The notes: generated from the sequence alone by a model not told the origin. A stretch of 64,000 nt of DNA from Clitoria ternatea (GCA_037962975.1 CM075676.1:47354001-47418000), one strand, 5' to 3'; counted from the stretch's first letter, positions 1 to 12,700 are shown. Numbers and translations are program-made.

Positions 1-331
1 GGATTTCGAGAGAAGAGGGCTTCAGAGAGGCGCTTAAGGATTTCGAGAGAAAGAAAAATTGAGAGGAATATTTCTCACCGGTCCTAAGTATAAGACCGGT
101 ATCAATTTTTCCTTTCTCACCGGTCCAATTCAAAAACCGTTACACACTTTATATTTCTCACCGGTCCACATTCTAGACCGGTACAAATATAGCTTTTTCT
201 CACCGGTCCAACAGTAAGACCGGTGTAAAGTTTTTTATTATTTACAAAACTGCCACCGCCTTTTTTTTCACACCGGTCACTCTACAACCTGTGTAAAACC
301 CTAGGTGTAAAAGGTTTTTTTTCCACTAGTG
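1..331. mobile_element. CACTA transposon terminal region (partial)
   Basis: The stretch holds at least four copies of a subterminal motif, CTCACCGGTCC followed about 15 bases later by GACCGGT, and ends in a T-rich run and CACTAGTG at 324-331. Read on the minus strand this is CACTAGTGGAAAAAA, a normal CACTA (En/Spm) terminus with its subterminal repeat block. The rest of the element lies before the window, so the internal genes, the other terminus and the 3-bp target duplication cannot be checked. Confidence 0.65.
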
Positions 332-633
332 ACACTAGGTTCTATGAGAAACCTTACACACTTTCATTAAATTAGTTATTACGTAAAAGTCTGGTGAGTT
401 ACCAGTCTTAGTTTTAGTGGGAAACAGTTGTACCCTGAAAAGGCTTTTGAAAGAATACTTGGGTTGTTGAGCCAAGAATGGCTTGTTGAAACAATACTTG
501 AGTTTAATCCAGGAGTGGTTGGAGTCAAGAATACTTGTGGCGTTGGTCTAGTGTTATTATTGTAAAGGAGATTTTACAATAGTGGAAATTCTTTGAGTTA
601 TAAGGGATTGGACGTAACTTATGTGTTGGAAGT
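332..633 (+). mobile_element. SIRE-like copia LTR, left part
   Basis: Once the gypsy element at 634-8546 is removed, this stretch joins 8547 onward as one LTR-like sequence: GGACGTAACTT, then a TATAAATTCTTGGTG core promoter and leader. That order is typical of SIRE/Maximus copia LTRs. No coding sequence is present. The assignment rests on remembered family resemblance and not on a second copy in the window. Confidence 0.4.
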
Positions 634-1622
634 TGATCCGGTCTGGATACCGGCCCTAAGACTAAGAGATAATTATCTTAGTCGGCCTAGAGTTCAGTCG
701 GTATCACTGGACAATGATCCAGTCGGTATATCACTGGACAATGATCCAGTCGGTAAAAATATTAGCCGGCCTCAATCGGTATCACAAGATACCGACTCAG
801 TCTGCAACTATACCGGTTATCCGAAGTAGTGACCAAGATATCGGATACCTCATCCATTCCCCTTTCACCCGGTGTTGAGAAGCTGATCCGGACCGATCAA
901 CCGGTTTCTATCATAACACATGCAACCGGTGTCATCGGTATACATCCAGACTGTAATCCCGAGTCAGGCGTTCTCCCTGCACCGGTTAGTCCGGATAACA
1001 CCATACACACCAGATAATATACTCATCACCCGACAGAAGACGACGGGCATTGCTACAGGAACCGATCAATAATTCCTCACACTACGAGCCAAACTCTGCT
1101 CCAGGGAATGATCAACTTACCCCTTAAGTCTAGCCCATACTCCCTACGCTCAATATAAAATAGCCACTTGCCTCAATCATGCTGGTAAGTGCGTATTAAA
1201 CAATAATATACTTGCATAATGAAGGTTGGTGGTTCCCCACTAACAGGTCCTTAAAAACCGAGCCAATCAGGTATAACAATTCACTTTAGTTTACTGGAAG
1301 GGGTTCCCAATTCTGGTTCTGGTTCATCATTCTTCCTCTCTTATGTATTCATCTGATCCCTGTGATCATTGACATTCCATACTTGGAATATATCACTGAC
1401 TTGAGCGTCGGAGAATCTTCGCAGGTGACACCACCTTTTGCCCACATCAACGCGTGAGGACGGTGTGAAGGACCTCCAGGACGCCAAGACCGGTCTCTTC
1501 ATTTAGTGACACCAGATTTACATACCGGATACTCACAAAACCGGCCTTTAGATATGCACTTCTCACACTATTTGTGACTGGCCCGACACCGGATCTCTTG
1601 ACCCCCGGTTCAGGACGGATCA
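634..1622 (+). repeat. 5' LTR of the Tat-like element
   Basis: The start TGATCC at 634 and the end GGATCA at 1617-1622 form a terminal inverted repeat. The sequence matches the copy at 7564-8546 along its whole length with scattered substitutions. A TATA-like AATATAAAATAGCC lies near 1154-1168. Short open frames inside it are not genes, because the matching frames in the other LTR differ in length and sequence. Confidence 0.9.
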
Positions 1623-1623
1623 T

Positions 1624-1641
1624 TGGCACACCCGGTGGGAC
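1624..1641 (+). other. Primer-binding site
   Basis: TGGCACACCCGGTGGGAC lies one base after the 5' LTR. It starts with TGG, complementary to the CCA end of a tRNA, and sits where minus-strand DNA priming occurs in LTR retrotransposons. The tRNA species was not identified. Confidence 0.6.
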
Positions 1642-1725
1642 ACGTTAAAGTTATTCCCACTTCTCGTTTGAGAAGTCTCGTCTCTTATCATAGAAGGCAA
1701 TGGGAGAAACCAACCAGATGGGCAC

Positions 1726-3120
1726 GTGGAAGACATCACTGCCCAGGAACAACCAGCGAGTAGACGTTTGGTCTTCGAGTCGCCTGTGGAAGGTTCAAGA
1801 AAGATGGTGCAGGTGTCTACACTAGATCCCAAAGATGAGATTATACGAAGGTTGATGGAGGAACTGATGAAGTTGAAACGTGAAAGGAGGAACGTGGAGG
1901 AAAGAGCCATGTCTCAAACCAAGGGGGCACATCACACCACCGAGGGAGAAAAATCCTCAAGCCCCCAGTACTCAAACATCCCTATGTTTGAAGGGAAGGA
2001 ACAGATCCATGATTCTGTTGATAGAGTTGCTAAAGGGAAGAGGAAGCTGATGACAGCCTCTCCGGTACCTTATAAGCTCACAGTCCCTTTTTCAAGGAGA
2101 CTTATGAGTGTACACATCCCTAAGCACCTGCAAAATACTCAACCTCTCTCTATCGAAAAATATAGTGGTGAAACTGATCCTACTAAACATCTTGATGCTT
2201 ATGCATTTGAAGCCATGTACCTTGGGGCAGATGAAGATGTCATGTGTAGGATGTTCCCTCGAACTCTTGTTGATGATGCCCTTAGTTGGTTCAAGGGGCT
2301 ACCATCAGGTTCCATCGACTCATAGGAAGAAATGGCAACAGCGTTTGTGGACCACTTTGTCATTTCCAGTGATATTCCCAGAACATCTCATACTTTGGCC
2401 CAGATTAGGCAAGGGGAACATGAAACTCTCAAGGACTTCTTGAAGAGGTTTTACAAGGAGGCAGCTATTGTTCCAAACTTGGCAGAGGTACTACAGTTGC
2501 ACATAGCAATAGAAGCTTTGCAACCGAGCTCTCTTTTTGCCCTGTCGTTGGCAAAGAATCCTCTATTGAATTTCGAAGAATTCAGGAGGAAATCATCCAA
2601 GTATATGAGCATTGAAATACACTTGAAAGCAACAACTGCGAGAAGGAAATCCCCAACGCCACAACAACAGAGAGATAAGGACAGGCCCCAATCGGAACGC
2701 ATGGAGAGACCGTTCCAGGACAACGTCTTCGACAATCCTGTACCTCTGAGTCAGGAAGAACGGGTAAATGCATTTAGCAATTATGCTCCGTTAAATTCTA
2801 AACGGTCACAGATTCTGAGTGAGATCGGATGGCCAACTCTTACTACATACAGGGTCAGGAAGCCGCCCTAGCTTTGTAAACATGGTGACCCTCGGAAATA
2901 CTGCGAATTCCATGAGCAAAAGGGCCACTCGGCAAACGAGTGTCAAGCCTTGAAAAATACTATTGAGACCCTGATCCGAGAGGGTAAACTCAAACAGTAT
3001 CTTTTCAAAGAGGGTACTTCTGATGAACCAGAACGGATTGAGAAAAGGGGAAGGGATTACGAGGAAGGCGATGGCGATCATCCCACTCCGATCAGAAGAT
3101 TTACTGCTTCTAAAAAATAA
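1726..3120 (+). pseudogene. Tat-type gag with two in-frame stops
   Basis: One frame runs through a Retrotrans_gag capsid domain (YSGETDPTKHLDAY, then ALSWFKGLPSGSIDS, then GEHETLKDFLKRFYKEA) and ends in a Cys/His knuckle (CEFHEQKGHSANEC, about 2908-2950) followed by the usual downstream helix of this gag family. TAG stops at 2323-2325 and 2869-2871 break it without a change of frame. TAA at 3118-3120 ends it. The start at 1726 is the first ATG of the frame and is uncertain. Nothing resembling a protease or polymerase follows. The protein would have formed the particle that packages element RNA. Confidence 0.8.
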
Positions 3121-3529
3121 AAGGGAGTTCTGGTTGGTGAGCCTGCACAGCAAAATGTTATGCCCCGACATCAACATCAAGGCCGTCGAGAGGTCATTGA
3201 TTAGGGATCAGGCCATCAAAGTCAAAAAACGCCTTTCGCTTTTATGGCTAGTCGGTAAGACAATATGCACTCTGTTTCCTGACTTGGGTTTTCCCGATTG
3301 GGTTTTACCAAGAAGGCTTAACAAGGCATAACCCCGACTCAGCTCTCTTTCTCTTTGTAATTAATAATCAATGAAATATTCTATATGTTCACCCATTGTC
3401 TTTATGATTTTATTCGATGCACAACACCATTGTGACAAGATACTTTTAGGACAGATGATCCTAACAATGTATCTGTTGTTAGCAATGAACCTCTTCGAAG
3501 GAGCAAAGGGGTGAACACCGATTGAAGGC

Positions 3530-4250
3530 TCAGATTGTAGGATTAAACCGAACTCCGAGTACGACTAGTAGGTTTGGCCGAACGTCGGTGAAGACTGGTG
3601 AATGGGTAAAATCCAACACCGGATGAAGAAGAATGGTGAATGGGTAAAATCCAACACCGATTATGAAGGCCGGTGAATGGGTAAAATCCAACACCGAGTG
3701 TGAAGGCCGGTGAATGGGTAAAATCCAACACCGAGTGAAGAAAATGATGAATGGGTAAAATCCAACACCGATCGAAGGCTTGGGCGCAGTAAGCTGGTTC
3801 TTCTTCAAGACCACGCTGAACCCCGAGTAACGGGCGTAGTAGGTTCAGGATTAGCCCTGATCTGAACCCCGTGTCGAAGGCTCGGATTGCAGGGTTAAAC
3901 CAAACTCCGAGTATGACTAGTAGGTTTGGCCAAACGTCGGTGAAGGCTTGGGTGCAGTAAGCTGGGTGAAGCTTTTTCTTCAAGACCACGCTGAACCCCG
4001 AGTAAATTAAAAAAAACCGGTGAATGGGTAAAATCCAACACCGAAGTGAAGAATGGTTAGTAGGATTAAACCGATCGCCATTGAAGAACTGGGTTGTAGG
4101 ATTAAACCGAACCCCAGGAAATGGGTTATAGGATTTTACCGAACTCATTCCAAGGCTCAGATTGTAGGATTAAACCAAACTCCGGGTACGGGTTGTAGGA
4201 TCAAACCGAACCCCAGTCGAAGGCTTGGATTGAAGGGTCAAACCTAACTC
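3530..4250 (+). repeat. Tandem repeats in the 3' region of the Tat-like element
   Basis: At 3588-3780 a unit of about 36-40 bp with the core GAATGGGTAAAATCCAACACCG recurs five times, and once more near 4019-4042. A related unit with the core GTAGGATTAAACCGAACTCC is dispersed through 3535-4240. The region is non-coding: long open frames on either strand simply repeat the unit. Hypervariable 3' tandem arrays are a known trait of Tat/Ogre elements. Confidence 0.8.
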
Positions 4251-4640
4251 CAAGCATGACTTCGAATTCACTCAGAAGTACTTCCGCTAGGAATTCCTCA
4301 CTCGGAAATACTTTCCTTTGGAATTCCTTACTCGGAAATACTTCAAATTCGAAGTCAGACTCGAATTATTTACTCAGGAATATATCTACCCGAAACGTAC
4401 TTATTCAAAGTCAGAGCCTTCCTCTGACCAAAAGTACTTCCCCTGGAAATGGCCCATTTGAAAATCCTTCACTCGGCGTCATGCTATGTGGAGGTCGGAA
4501 TTCCTTCACTTGGTGCCATACCACGTGGAAGTCAGAAATTATTCACTCGGTGCCTTACCCAGTATAAGTCGAAAATGTCTCACTCGGTGCAATCCCAATT
4601 AGAAGTGTCACATTCAGAGACATTTTACTCGGGGAAGTTG
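4251..4640 (+). repeat. CTCGGAAATACTTC-type short repeats, left part
   Basis: Degenerate copies of CACTCGGAAATACTTCC and CACTCGGTGCCATACC recur every 30-50 bases up to the insertion point of the solo LTR. The same pattern resumes at 6997-7420, so this was one array before the insertion. No gene is seen. Confidence 0.65.
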
Positions 4641-6991
4641 TGTAACATCCCTGATATTTTAATAAAAATTATGAAATGGGAAATATTAACAAATATTTTA
4701 GAAGTTTTATTTAATAATTGTTTTGCGTGAGCCAAAGGTTGGAAAATCCGGTGTCAAGGTCGGTGTGTGAAACGCGAACAGGCTGAGTTAAAAGAGTAGA
4801 AGTGTGGGAGAAGAGCGGGCAGGACTAGGCGGTCTGGTCCTACCGTTGAGGGGTGAGTGCCTCACACGGGGTAACAGTCCGGATTAACCTCGTAATGAGG
4901 GAGACAACGGATGTAAGTAGTCGAGAGGTGAGCACGGATAAAGTATCCGATCTCTCAGGTTGTTGCTCGGATTTCCGAGGTATGAACATTAAGTTAGGAC
5001 GGCGGGGTCGATATTTATATCGGACCTATACTCTGGCAAAGTATTAGTGGAGTATAACTACGTGGGCGTTGAAGGGATAAACACGTGTAATTGATTGATG
5101 ACTAAGCAATAGTTTAAAATAGTTAGAATACAAATAAAATCAAGGAAAAGACGATCTTGCCCATGAGCCATATATATATGAAGATTCCCTTCCTTTTTCT
5201 TCATTTTTACACAAGTTACCTTTATTATCAGTTGTTCCTTCTCTCCCGTTTGCCTCTTCGCTCTTAACACTGAGCTGCATGTACTGGAGTGAGACTCCAT
5301 TTGTGTTCGAACTACAAATTAACCTCATTCCTGTGATCGAGACTTCCAGGTGAGTCTACTGATCCAACCCGATTGTGATTCCCTTATTTCTTTCATTCTT
5401 TAGCTGTTAAAGGCCATGCATGGCTATATTCGTGGCTATTCTCCACTCCTCTGTGAGTGTGAGCCAAATGTTGACCATGAACTAAGGACTTCGAGGTGAT
5501 AAAGCTGTACTTCATGATCCGTAGGTAGTAGACTAAGTAACGTAAGACTGAGTGGAGGAGTTGAGATTGCTGTACCAGTGCTCAGAGGGAGAAATCGGCA
5601 CAAAGAACAGATCATCGAAGCGTGGAAACAGTGTAAGGGGGTGTTCGGGTTATAATTAATTAGAATAGGACTTATTTCCTATCCCGATCTTTGAAGTAAC
5701 TTAAATATACTAGAGAAAAATATTGTTAAACGTAATTGTGTGTTCATGCTTGTGCATGTGTGATAATGTACATTGATGAGTTGAGAACTGTGGTTGTGGT
5801 TGAATTATCATGCATACTCTTGAAATATTTAGTAGTGATGTAATCGGTGTTGTGAGACTTTGGGTTGGCAAGCAGACTGCCCGAGAGATGAGAAAATTGA
5901 TATCTAATGTGAAATGAACAGTGTTATGTGACTCCGGGTTAGCAAGCAGGCTACCCGAGGGATGAGAAGATGGATATCATTATAAAAGGTAAATTGTTGA
6001 ATGATTATGTGGTATGGGATGGCCGACGGTATATGATAGCCCCTCATTTCCGGCTCCCGTGGTTTTCGTGCCCAGTTGAGCTACCCAGTGGTCAAGTAGG
6101 ACCCAGTGGTCGAGGTGGAGAGTCAAGCAGGACTCAGTGAACCAAGCAGGGTTCACGGGGTGTCAAGTAGGACCCCCAGCTGAAGGCCAATCCTTTAGTA
6201 TCCGGATACTAGGAGTCAGATTACATGAGAGTCAGTTGTGATTATGATGTAGGTAATGTGATACATGTAATGAATGCGATGACTGTGAAGAAATAGATGA
6301 ACTGTGTGTTTGGTTTAATACAGTTACTGCCGGATATGTTCTATGTTTCAGTGTGTTTATTTAGAAGTAATGATTGAGGTGTACGTATAGATATGCATAC
6401 ATATTTGTTAAAATCCGTTCTAGATTAATTATGATGCCAAACACTCACCCTTGCATATTTTTTTTAGTAACCAGAGTCAGGGAAGGGGAAGGAGCCGTGG
6501 AGCAGCGCCAAGGGGAAGAACGGTGCCAGGGTCCGGATGAAGTGGAGTGACTCTTTATAGAGTCTTATGTGTATATAAAACTTGTATTATAAATTATGGG
6601 TGATGTTTAAGTAAGACCGGATCGAATGAAAATACATTTCAAAAATCTATTACTGTTATTTGCGTATGTTTTTATGGTAATTCTGTGGGTTCGCGAAACC
6701 ATTTGCTAGAACGGAGATTTGAGAGTCCGGTTGGATGTTAGGCATAATCCGGCGTGCGAAAGGTGTTCGTTCACGAACAGCACCTCGTCTAAGTGAGAGT
6801 CCGGAATCTCGCTTAGACGAGTAGGGGCCTCGCTCCAGCGAGACGCCCTGATTCCTCTTTCTCTCGTCCGCTGTGTTTAATTAAAAATGGTTTTCCTCTA
6901 AATATCAATTAATTTTCAAGAAAAGAAAAATTTATTGTAAAATGTGATAGTTTGAATAAAAATAAATGTAAAAATAGTCTAGGACGTTACA
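4641..6991 (+). mobile_element. Solo LTR, Tekay/Del-like, TSD AGTTG
   Basis: It starts TGTAACATCCC and ends GGACGTTACA, and is flanked by AGTTG at 4636-4640 and 6992-6996. No internal coding region, primer site or second LTR is present, so it is a solo LTR left by LTR-LTR recombination. Its distal third (about 6150-6991) is related to the LTR at the window end (60126-60587 plus 63592-64000, reverse strand). It contains short GTCAAGTAGGACCC repeats near 6090-6180 and two hairpins at 6784-6842. Confidence 0.85.
6784..6842 (+). other. Two hairpins near the end of the solo LTR
   Basis: CTCGTCTAAGTGAGA (6784-6798) pairs with TCTCGCTTAGACGAG (6807-6821) over 15 positions with one wobble, with an 8-base loop. 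A second hairpin, CTCGCT-CC-AGCGAG, follows at about 6829-6842. They may mark the RNA 3' end region of the LTR, which is inference. Confidence 0.55.
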
Positions 6992-6996
6992 AGTTG

Positions 6997-7560
6997 CACT
7001 CGAATCGGGGACACACCTACTCGGGAAAGTTGCACTCAGAAACTTCCCACCTGAGTGAAAGCTCGGATTTTAGAGCAAAATTAAACTTCGAGTACGGTTA
7101 AGAACATTATTAAACCGAATGCCATCAATTCACTCAGAAGTAACTCCCGAGGGATTACTCGGAAAATCCTGCCTCCGGAAGGATCAATCGGAGATCTTCC
7201 ACTCAGAATTTTCAAGACAAAACACGAGCCCTCGACATAAAAATAACAGACTCGGATAAAACGTATAAACTTTTACCGAGTAGTACGAGGAGACTACAAG
7301 TAATAGAATTTCTCGAGTGACACGACCAGAACCAACTTCACTCGGAATCATTTACTCAGAGTCGAACATTCGCTCGGAATCACTCACTCAGAGTCAAATG
7401 ATCATTCAGAACCGATCACTCAATAACGCTCAGGGACAATATTCAACGGCTAATGGGTACTGCAAAGATATTTTTGTAGGTTACACCAGCATCCAGACCT
7501 CTCGCAGGTTGTATAGCTCATATAAGTAACTTCATAAGTCCCTCATATAAGCTAGGGGAC
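6997..7560 (+). repeat. CTCGG-type short repeats, right part, and polypurine tract
   Basis: Continues the degenerate ACTCGGAA/ACTCAGA repeats of the Tat-like element after the solo LTR. AGGGGAC at about 7554-7560, just before the 3' LTR, is the likely plus-strand primer (polypurine tract). No gene is seen. Confidence 0.55.
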
Positions 7561-7563
7561 ATA

Positions 7564-8546
7564 TGATCCAGTCTGGATACCGGCCCTAAGACTAAGAGAT
7601 AATTATCTTAGCCGACCTAGAGTTCAGTCGGTATCACTGGACAGTGATCCAGTCGGTATATCACTAGACAATGATCCAGTTGGTAAAAATATTAGCCAGC
7701 CTCAATCGGTATCACAAGATACCGACTCAATCTGCAACTATACCGGTTATCCAAAGTAGTGACCAAGATATCGAATACCTTATCCGTTCCCCTTTCACCC
7801 GGTGTTGAGAAGCTGATCCAGACCGATCAACCGGTTTCTATCATAACACATACAACCGGTGTCATCATTATACATCCGGACTGTAATCCCGAGTCAGGCG
7901 TTCTCCCTGCACCGGTTAGTCTGGATAACACCATACACACCGGATAATATACTCGTCACCCGACAGAAGACGACGGGCATTGCTACAGGGACCGATCAAT
8001 AATTCCCCACACTACGAGCCAAATTCTGCTCCAGGGAATGATCAACTTGCCCCCTAAGTCTAGCCCATACTCCCTACGCTCAATATAAAATAGCCACTTG
8101 CCTCAATCATACTGGTAAGTGCGCATTAAACAATAATATACTTGCATAATGAAGGTTGGTGGTTCCCCACTAACAGGTCCTCGAAAACTGAGCCAATCAG
8201 GTATAACAATTCACTTCAGTTTATTGGAGGGGGTTCCCAGTTCTGGTTCATCATTCTTCCTCTCTTATGCATTCATCTGATCCCTGTGATCATTGACATT
8301 CCATACTTGGAATATACCACTGACTTGAGCGTCGAAGAATCTTCGCAGGTGACACCACCTTTCGCCCATATCAACGCGTGAGGACGGTGTGAAGGACCTC
8401 CAAGACGCCAAGACCGGTCTCTTCATTCAGTGACATCAGATTTATATACTGGATACTCACAGAACCGGCCTTCAGACATGCACTTCTCACACTATTTGTG
8501 ACTAGCCTGACACCGGATCTTTTGACCCCCGGTTCAGGACGGATCA
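7564..8546 (+). repeat. 3' LTR of the Tat-like element
   Basis: A direct repeat of 634-1622 with the same TGATCC/GGATCA ends. It differs by scattered substitutions and a few small indels, which would allow the insertion to be dated. Confidence 0.9.
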
Positions 8547-8700
8547 GAAGTAAACAAGTATAAATTCTTGGTGTTCTCTCTTCTCTTTTCATTCCTTTTT
8601 GCAACTTTGTTTTATAAAAGTCTGATTACCTGCACATTAAAAGTTCAAATTTATGCAAAAGAGTCTAAGACTTATTTAACACCTCATTGTAAGTTTGACT
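8547..8700 (+). mobile_element. SIRE-like copia LTR, right part
   Basis: Continues the LTR interrupted at 633, with TATAAATTCTTGGTG and a pyrimidine-rich leader. The end of the LTR was not located, and no primer site or gag follows, so the rest of that element is missing or too decayed to see. Confidence 0.35.
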
Positions 8701-11700
8701 CTGAACCATCACCTCCATTCAGCCCTTGTTGAAGACCCAATGAGCAAGGAGAAAGAGAGCACAAAGGCTACCTTTCACTTTCTCCATTTTTAGCATTAAA
8801 CCCATCAAGGTAGGGGGAGTTCTTCCTTTTTCTTTCATGGATTGTTGCATGCATGGGTGGTGGAGATCACCCTAAGGTCTCTACCTTTCTTTAGTGCCAA
8901 AAATTGAAACTTTTCCCTTTGGATTCAAGGCTAAGAAATTGAGAAAAAATTCAGGTTTTGGCTCTAGAGATAAATATAGTTTTGTATGCATTCTTGGCTA
9001 GCTTTCATGCTTCAAAATAATGCCTTGAAATGATGTACCAAACTATTTATACACCGGTTTCTTTGATCTTGGCTTTGCATGTGAAATTCTTGAAGAAAAA
9101 TCTTATTTTTCTTATTTGCATGTCAACGTATAGTAGAGTATGCTTGGGATTTGGCTTCGCATGTGAAAGATCTAAAATCTTGGATAAATTGTATGCTTAA
9201 AATCGTGACCATATTCTGCCTTTGGATGAAATCTAAAGAACATGACATGATGCATGAAATAATTGTGTAGGAAAGCCTTGAAATCATACATGCTTTTTCT
9301 AGTAGTTATTTGGGTTTTCTTATGGTGATTTATGGCCTAGAAAAATGCATATGGTTGTTGTTGGAATACTGATGTTTGAGTATTAAAATGATAATTTTGT
9401 GGGTAGTAGTTGAATAAAGGAAAATCTTAAGTGTCGATGAGGGTTCTTGGCTAGAAACGCAAAGGAAACATATTTTTTGGGAGGTACAAGGATGGAAGGC
9501 CTTAAGGTTATGGAATCTGTGTTTTTAATATTTTTTATGCGTGACATAAAAGGGGTAATGATTGCTGCCCGGTTTGATAAGAAATAGAGTAAAAGACACG
9601 AAGAACGGTAACTTTGTCCTTAAATGCAGTGGACAATGTTTTAAGCGGTAAAAACCTAAGGAAAAAGGTGTAACAATTCTTGGCTAAATTTTAAATTTCT
9701 TTAGTATTAAAAATATAGGATTTTAAAAGTTATTCTTTTTAGGCTTTTGAATCATGTAAATTGGGGTTTTATATGAAAATACGACCAAAAACTAGTTTTA
9801 GACAAAATCGACTAAATAAGAGTTTTCACATTTGAAAAAGTTTTTTTAAAAATGTGTCAATAGTTATTTTATGACTTGAGTATCTTAGAAAAATTTAAAT
9901 TACTAATTTTCGAAGAGATTTTAATTTTGACGTTGAAGGAAATGAAGTTCATAGTCGAAAATACGACGAAATGACATTTCTGACAATCGGTAAAAAGGGA
10001 TCAATCTATGACGAATGTTGTAAGTTACCTTATATTCAATGAGTTTCTTCATAATATGAATAAAGTTTTTTTTTAATGGAATAAGGAAGATATCTTTATA
10101 AACTTTATTAAAGTCAGACCGATGTTCGCTTAATATCCTAAGATTTCCCTTACGTTTTGTCAAAGTAATAAAAACTATATTTTCAAATAATAAGGTCTTT
10201 TTATCCGTACATGTACGCCTATATATATGTATTTATTCTCATAAATATTAGATATTGTACCCTAGGCCTAAGACATGCTAATTCCCACTAATAAGGTAAA
10301 CATTTTACGATCCACAATTACACATAATTTCATGAAAACCTAATGAACTGAAGATCTAATATAAGTATGTTCCTCTCGGCATGTTAAGGACAAATGGTCC
10401 AAGCCTAAGAACCTCACTCAACACTAGGAATAAAGTGAAGAATAAAATATACATCTGCATACGCATCATATGCATTGGTCTGTGGTTAAGGCTAGAGCTA
10501 CAACGATGGGTACATTAGATAAGTAATAGCATTCAATCCATAAGTTGGGGTCTCAGGAGTACGACTGGGTTGGGCCCCAATGGTCTAAAGTTGCGTCTGT
10601 GACCGGGCAACCCGTAGCAAGCTTATTGTACTTCGACTCAAACAAGTGTTTTTAAGACCCTGGAGAGCCAATTCTGAGTTATGAATATGAAATTGAGTTG
10701 TGTGTGATGATTATGGATCCATATGATGTTTGGACTGTATGTCCCTTACCCGGGATGTGTGTGGTGGAAACTTGGTGTACTTTAATCGCTCTAGTATGGT
10801 ATTATGCCGCCCAGTAGACATACTATGGCAGGGTGATCGTGATGAGGAGAATGACTTATGGGCCCCATTCACATCATGAAACATTAAAGAAATATGAGAT
10901 ATAAGATTTCTAACCCATGCATAACATATTATTAATTAGCATGTTGTGTGAGTAGTTGTAACCTAGGATGATTATTCTTATGTTACTATGCAGGAATAAC
11001 TGTCTATTGATTGTATTGTATATGCACCTGCTTTTAGCCCTTACACGAATACCCATGAATTGGAAGTATCATACTCACCCCTCTAGTTTATTGTGAATTT
11101 ACCTAGGCTCTTTCTAGAAGATAATCGTGAAGGACACAGACAAGGGTCCGAGCTATAAAGAGGGGAGATATCCCGAGAGATTTCTGTTGAAAAAGAGTGT
11201 GGGTATTTGACCTGCTCAGTAGAAGAGCGAGATAAGAGCATACCTATTTGGTATACTTCTAATATGAATGAATAGTTGTTTTAGGGGGCCTGTGTGCCTC
11301 ATTTTCTTTTGGAGCATGTATAAATCTTGCAATATGAACCATGCAAGTTGATAACTACATTCAGACGAGTAACTAGTTATATATCATGTATAAAAAAAAT
11401 CTCTCTCAAATTTTTACAAAACTTACAACACCTTAGTTAAGTGGGACAGACCTAGTGTAAAGGATTGTCCTAGTTAACCGATGATGCTACACAAACCAAA
11501 GGCTTCATATCCTACTATGATTTCCCCTAGCGTTCCCCTTTATTTCACTAATCATAAGCACCTTAGTTATGTTGCCAACCATTCATGTTAATACTATTAA
11601 TGATGTTTGGTCATTCATTGCTAACAATTTACCCTAAAGATGAAAACTAAGTCATGTCCTAGTATACATACAGTTCTAATCGGGCTTGTGAATCTAATCA

Positions 11701-12700
11701 CTAATTGAAAGAGTAAGAGACAGGACCAAGTATTTATGCCCCCTTTTTGACACTCCTTTCCATTCCTAAATCTACCAATGATAAAAAAGTATGATCACCA
11801 TAATCCTAATTGATTAGATTAAATTAACGGTTAACCACCTTCCTATTTTAACGAAGCATAAGGAATAACATTGCCTTAGTGATTCTTAGAATTTAACACC
11901 AAATTCAAGTTTATAAAACAAACATGAAAGATTTTTTATTTTACGAAATCCTAACAAGTACTCTAAATGCATGGGTTACTGAATAAAAAATGATAAGTTT
12001 TCCTTTAAAATTATCATTCATATTATATTCATGAAAAGATATTAATGTTTATCCACACTGATTTTTAAGTCATTTTAACTCAATTTCTAATATAAATTTT
12101 TTACTTTCAATTTTTTAATCAAGGTATGGACACCGGGGTCCCATTTCTTTATCATAATAAAAAAAGCTTATTTTTTTATTTAAATAAATAAATAGAATGC
12201 TTATACCTAAGTTATGACAAATTGCTAATTTATTAATTACTTTCATTCCATTTGATGGGTATGATAAGAAAAAGGAAAGGATAAACTATCTACGATAAGT
12301 TTATTTTATTACTATTATGTTACTTATTTGTAATTTTTAACTTGATAAAAAACTTGATTAAGAATAAATAAAATAGAACAACAGATACATGTCTATATAT
12401 CTCTCTTATTATTATTATTTTAATTATATTTCTGTTTTTTTATTATATTCAACCCTTACACTAATGCACATTAAACACTAAAAAAATAAATAAAAGCTTA
12501 ACCATATGGTACTTGTCATTCTGTGTATCCTATCATGTTTTATGCTAACGGGCTTTAGTATTCCTTTGATTGATTGAACCAACTATAAACTTAAGTCATT
12601 ATTTGTTTAGCAGTTTAGGGTTAGCGATATTTGTTGATTCGTACTGAACGGCGTGTATTCAGAAGCTGTGGTCATTATTGTATTATTATGATTATTTATA
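8701..12700. other. Intergenic region without a recognisable gene; LTR-like part
   Basis: No convincing open frame is present. The stretch from about 10250 to 11460 is less AT-rich and contains CATACTCACCCC followed by a purine-rich segment with GAAGGACACAGACAAGGG, an order like that in the gypsy LTRs of this window (ACTCACCC near 6442). It may be an old solo LTR, but no termini or target duplication were found. 11460-12700 is AT-rich with nothing recognised. Confidence 0.3.

Larger units (their letters stand above)
634..8546 (+). mobile_element. Non-autonomous Tat-lineage Ty3/gypsy retrotransposon with TSD GAAGT
   Basis: Two direct repeats of 989 and 983 bp, each starting TGATCC and ending GGATCA, bound the element. 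GAAGT at 629-633 and at 8547-8551 is a perfect 5-bp target duplication. The inside holds a primer-binding site, a decayed gag and tandem arrays, but no protease, reverse transcriptase, RNase H or integrase. It would therefore have needed pol supplied in trans. A 2.35-kb solo LTR was later inserted in it. The gag type and the 3' tandem arrays place it in the Tat group (Retand/Ogre-like). Confidence 0.85.

Noticed and set aside
593..1017. Two short plus-strand frames (78 and 62 codons)
   Set aside because: They lie largely in the LTR, and the matching stretch in the other LTR (7759-7947) shows repeat-driven frames, not a gene.
3530..4148. Minus-strand frames of 94 and 201 codons
   Set aside because: They are translations of the tandem repeat; the peptide repeats the unit and has no domain.
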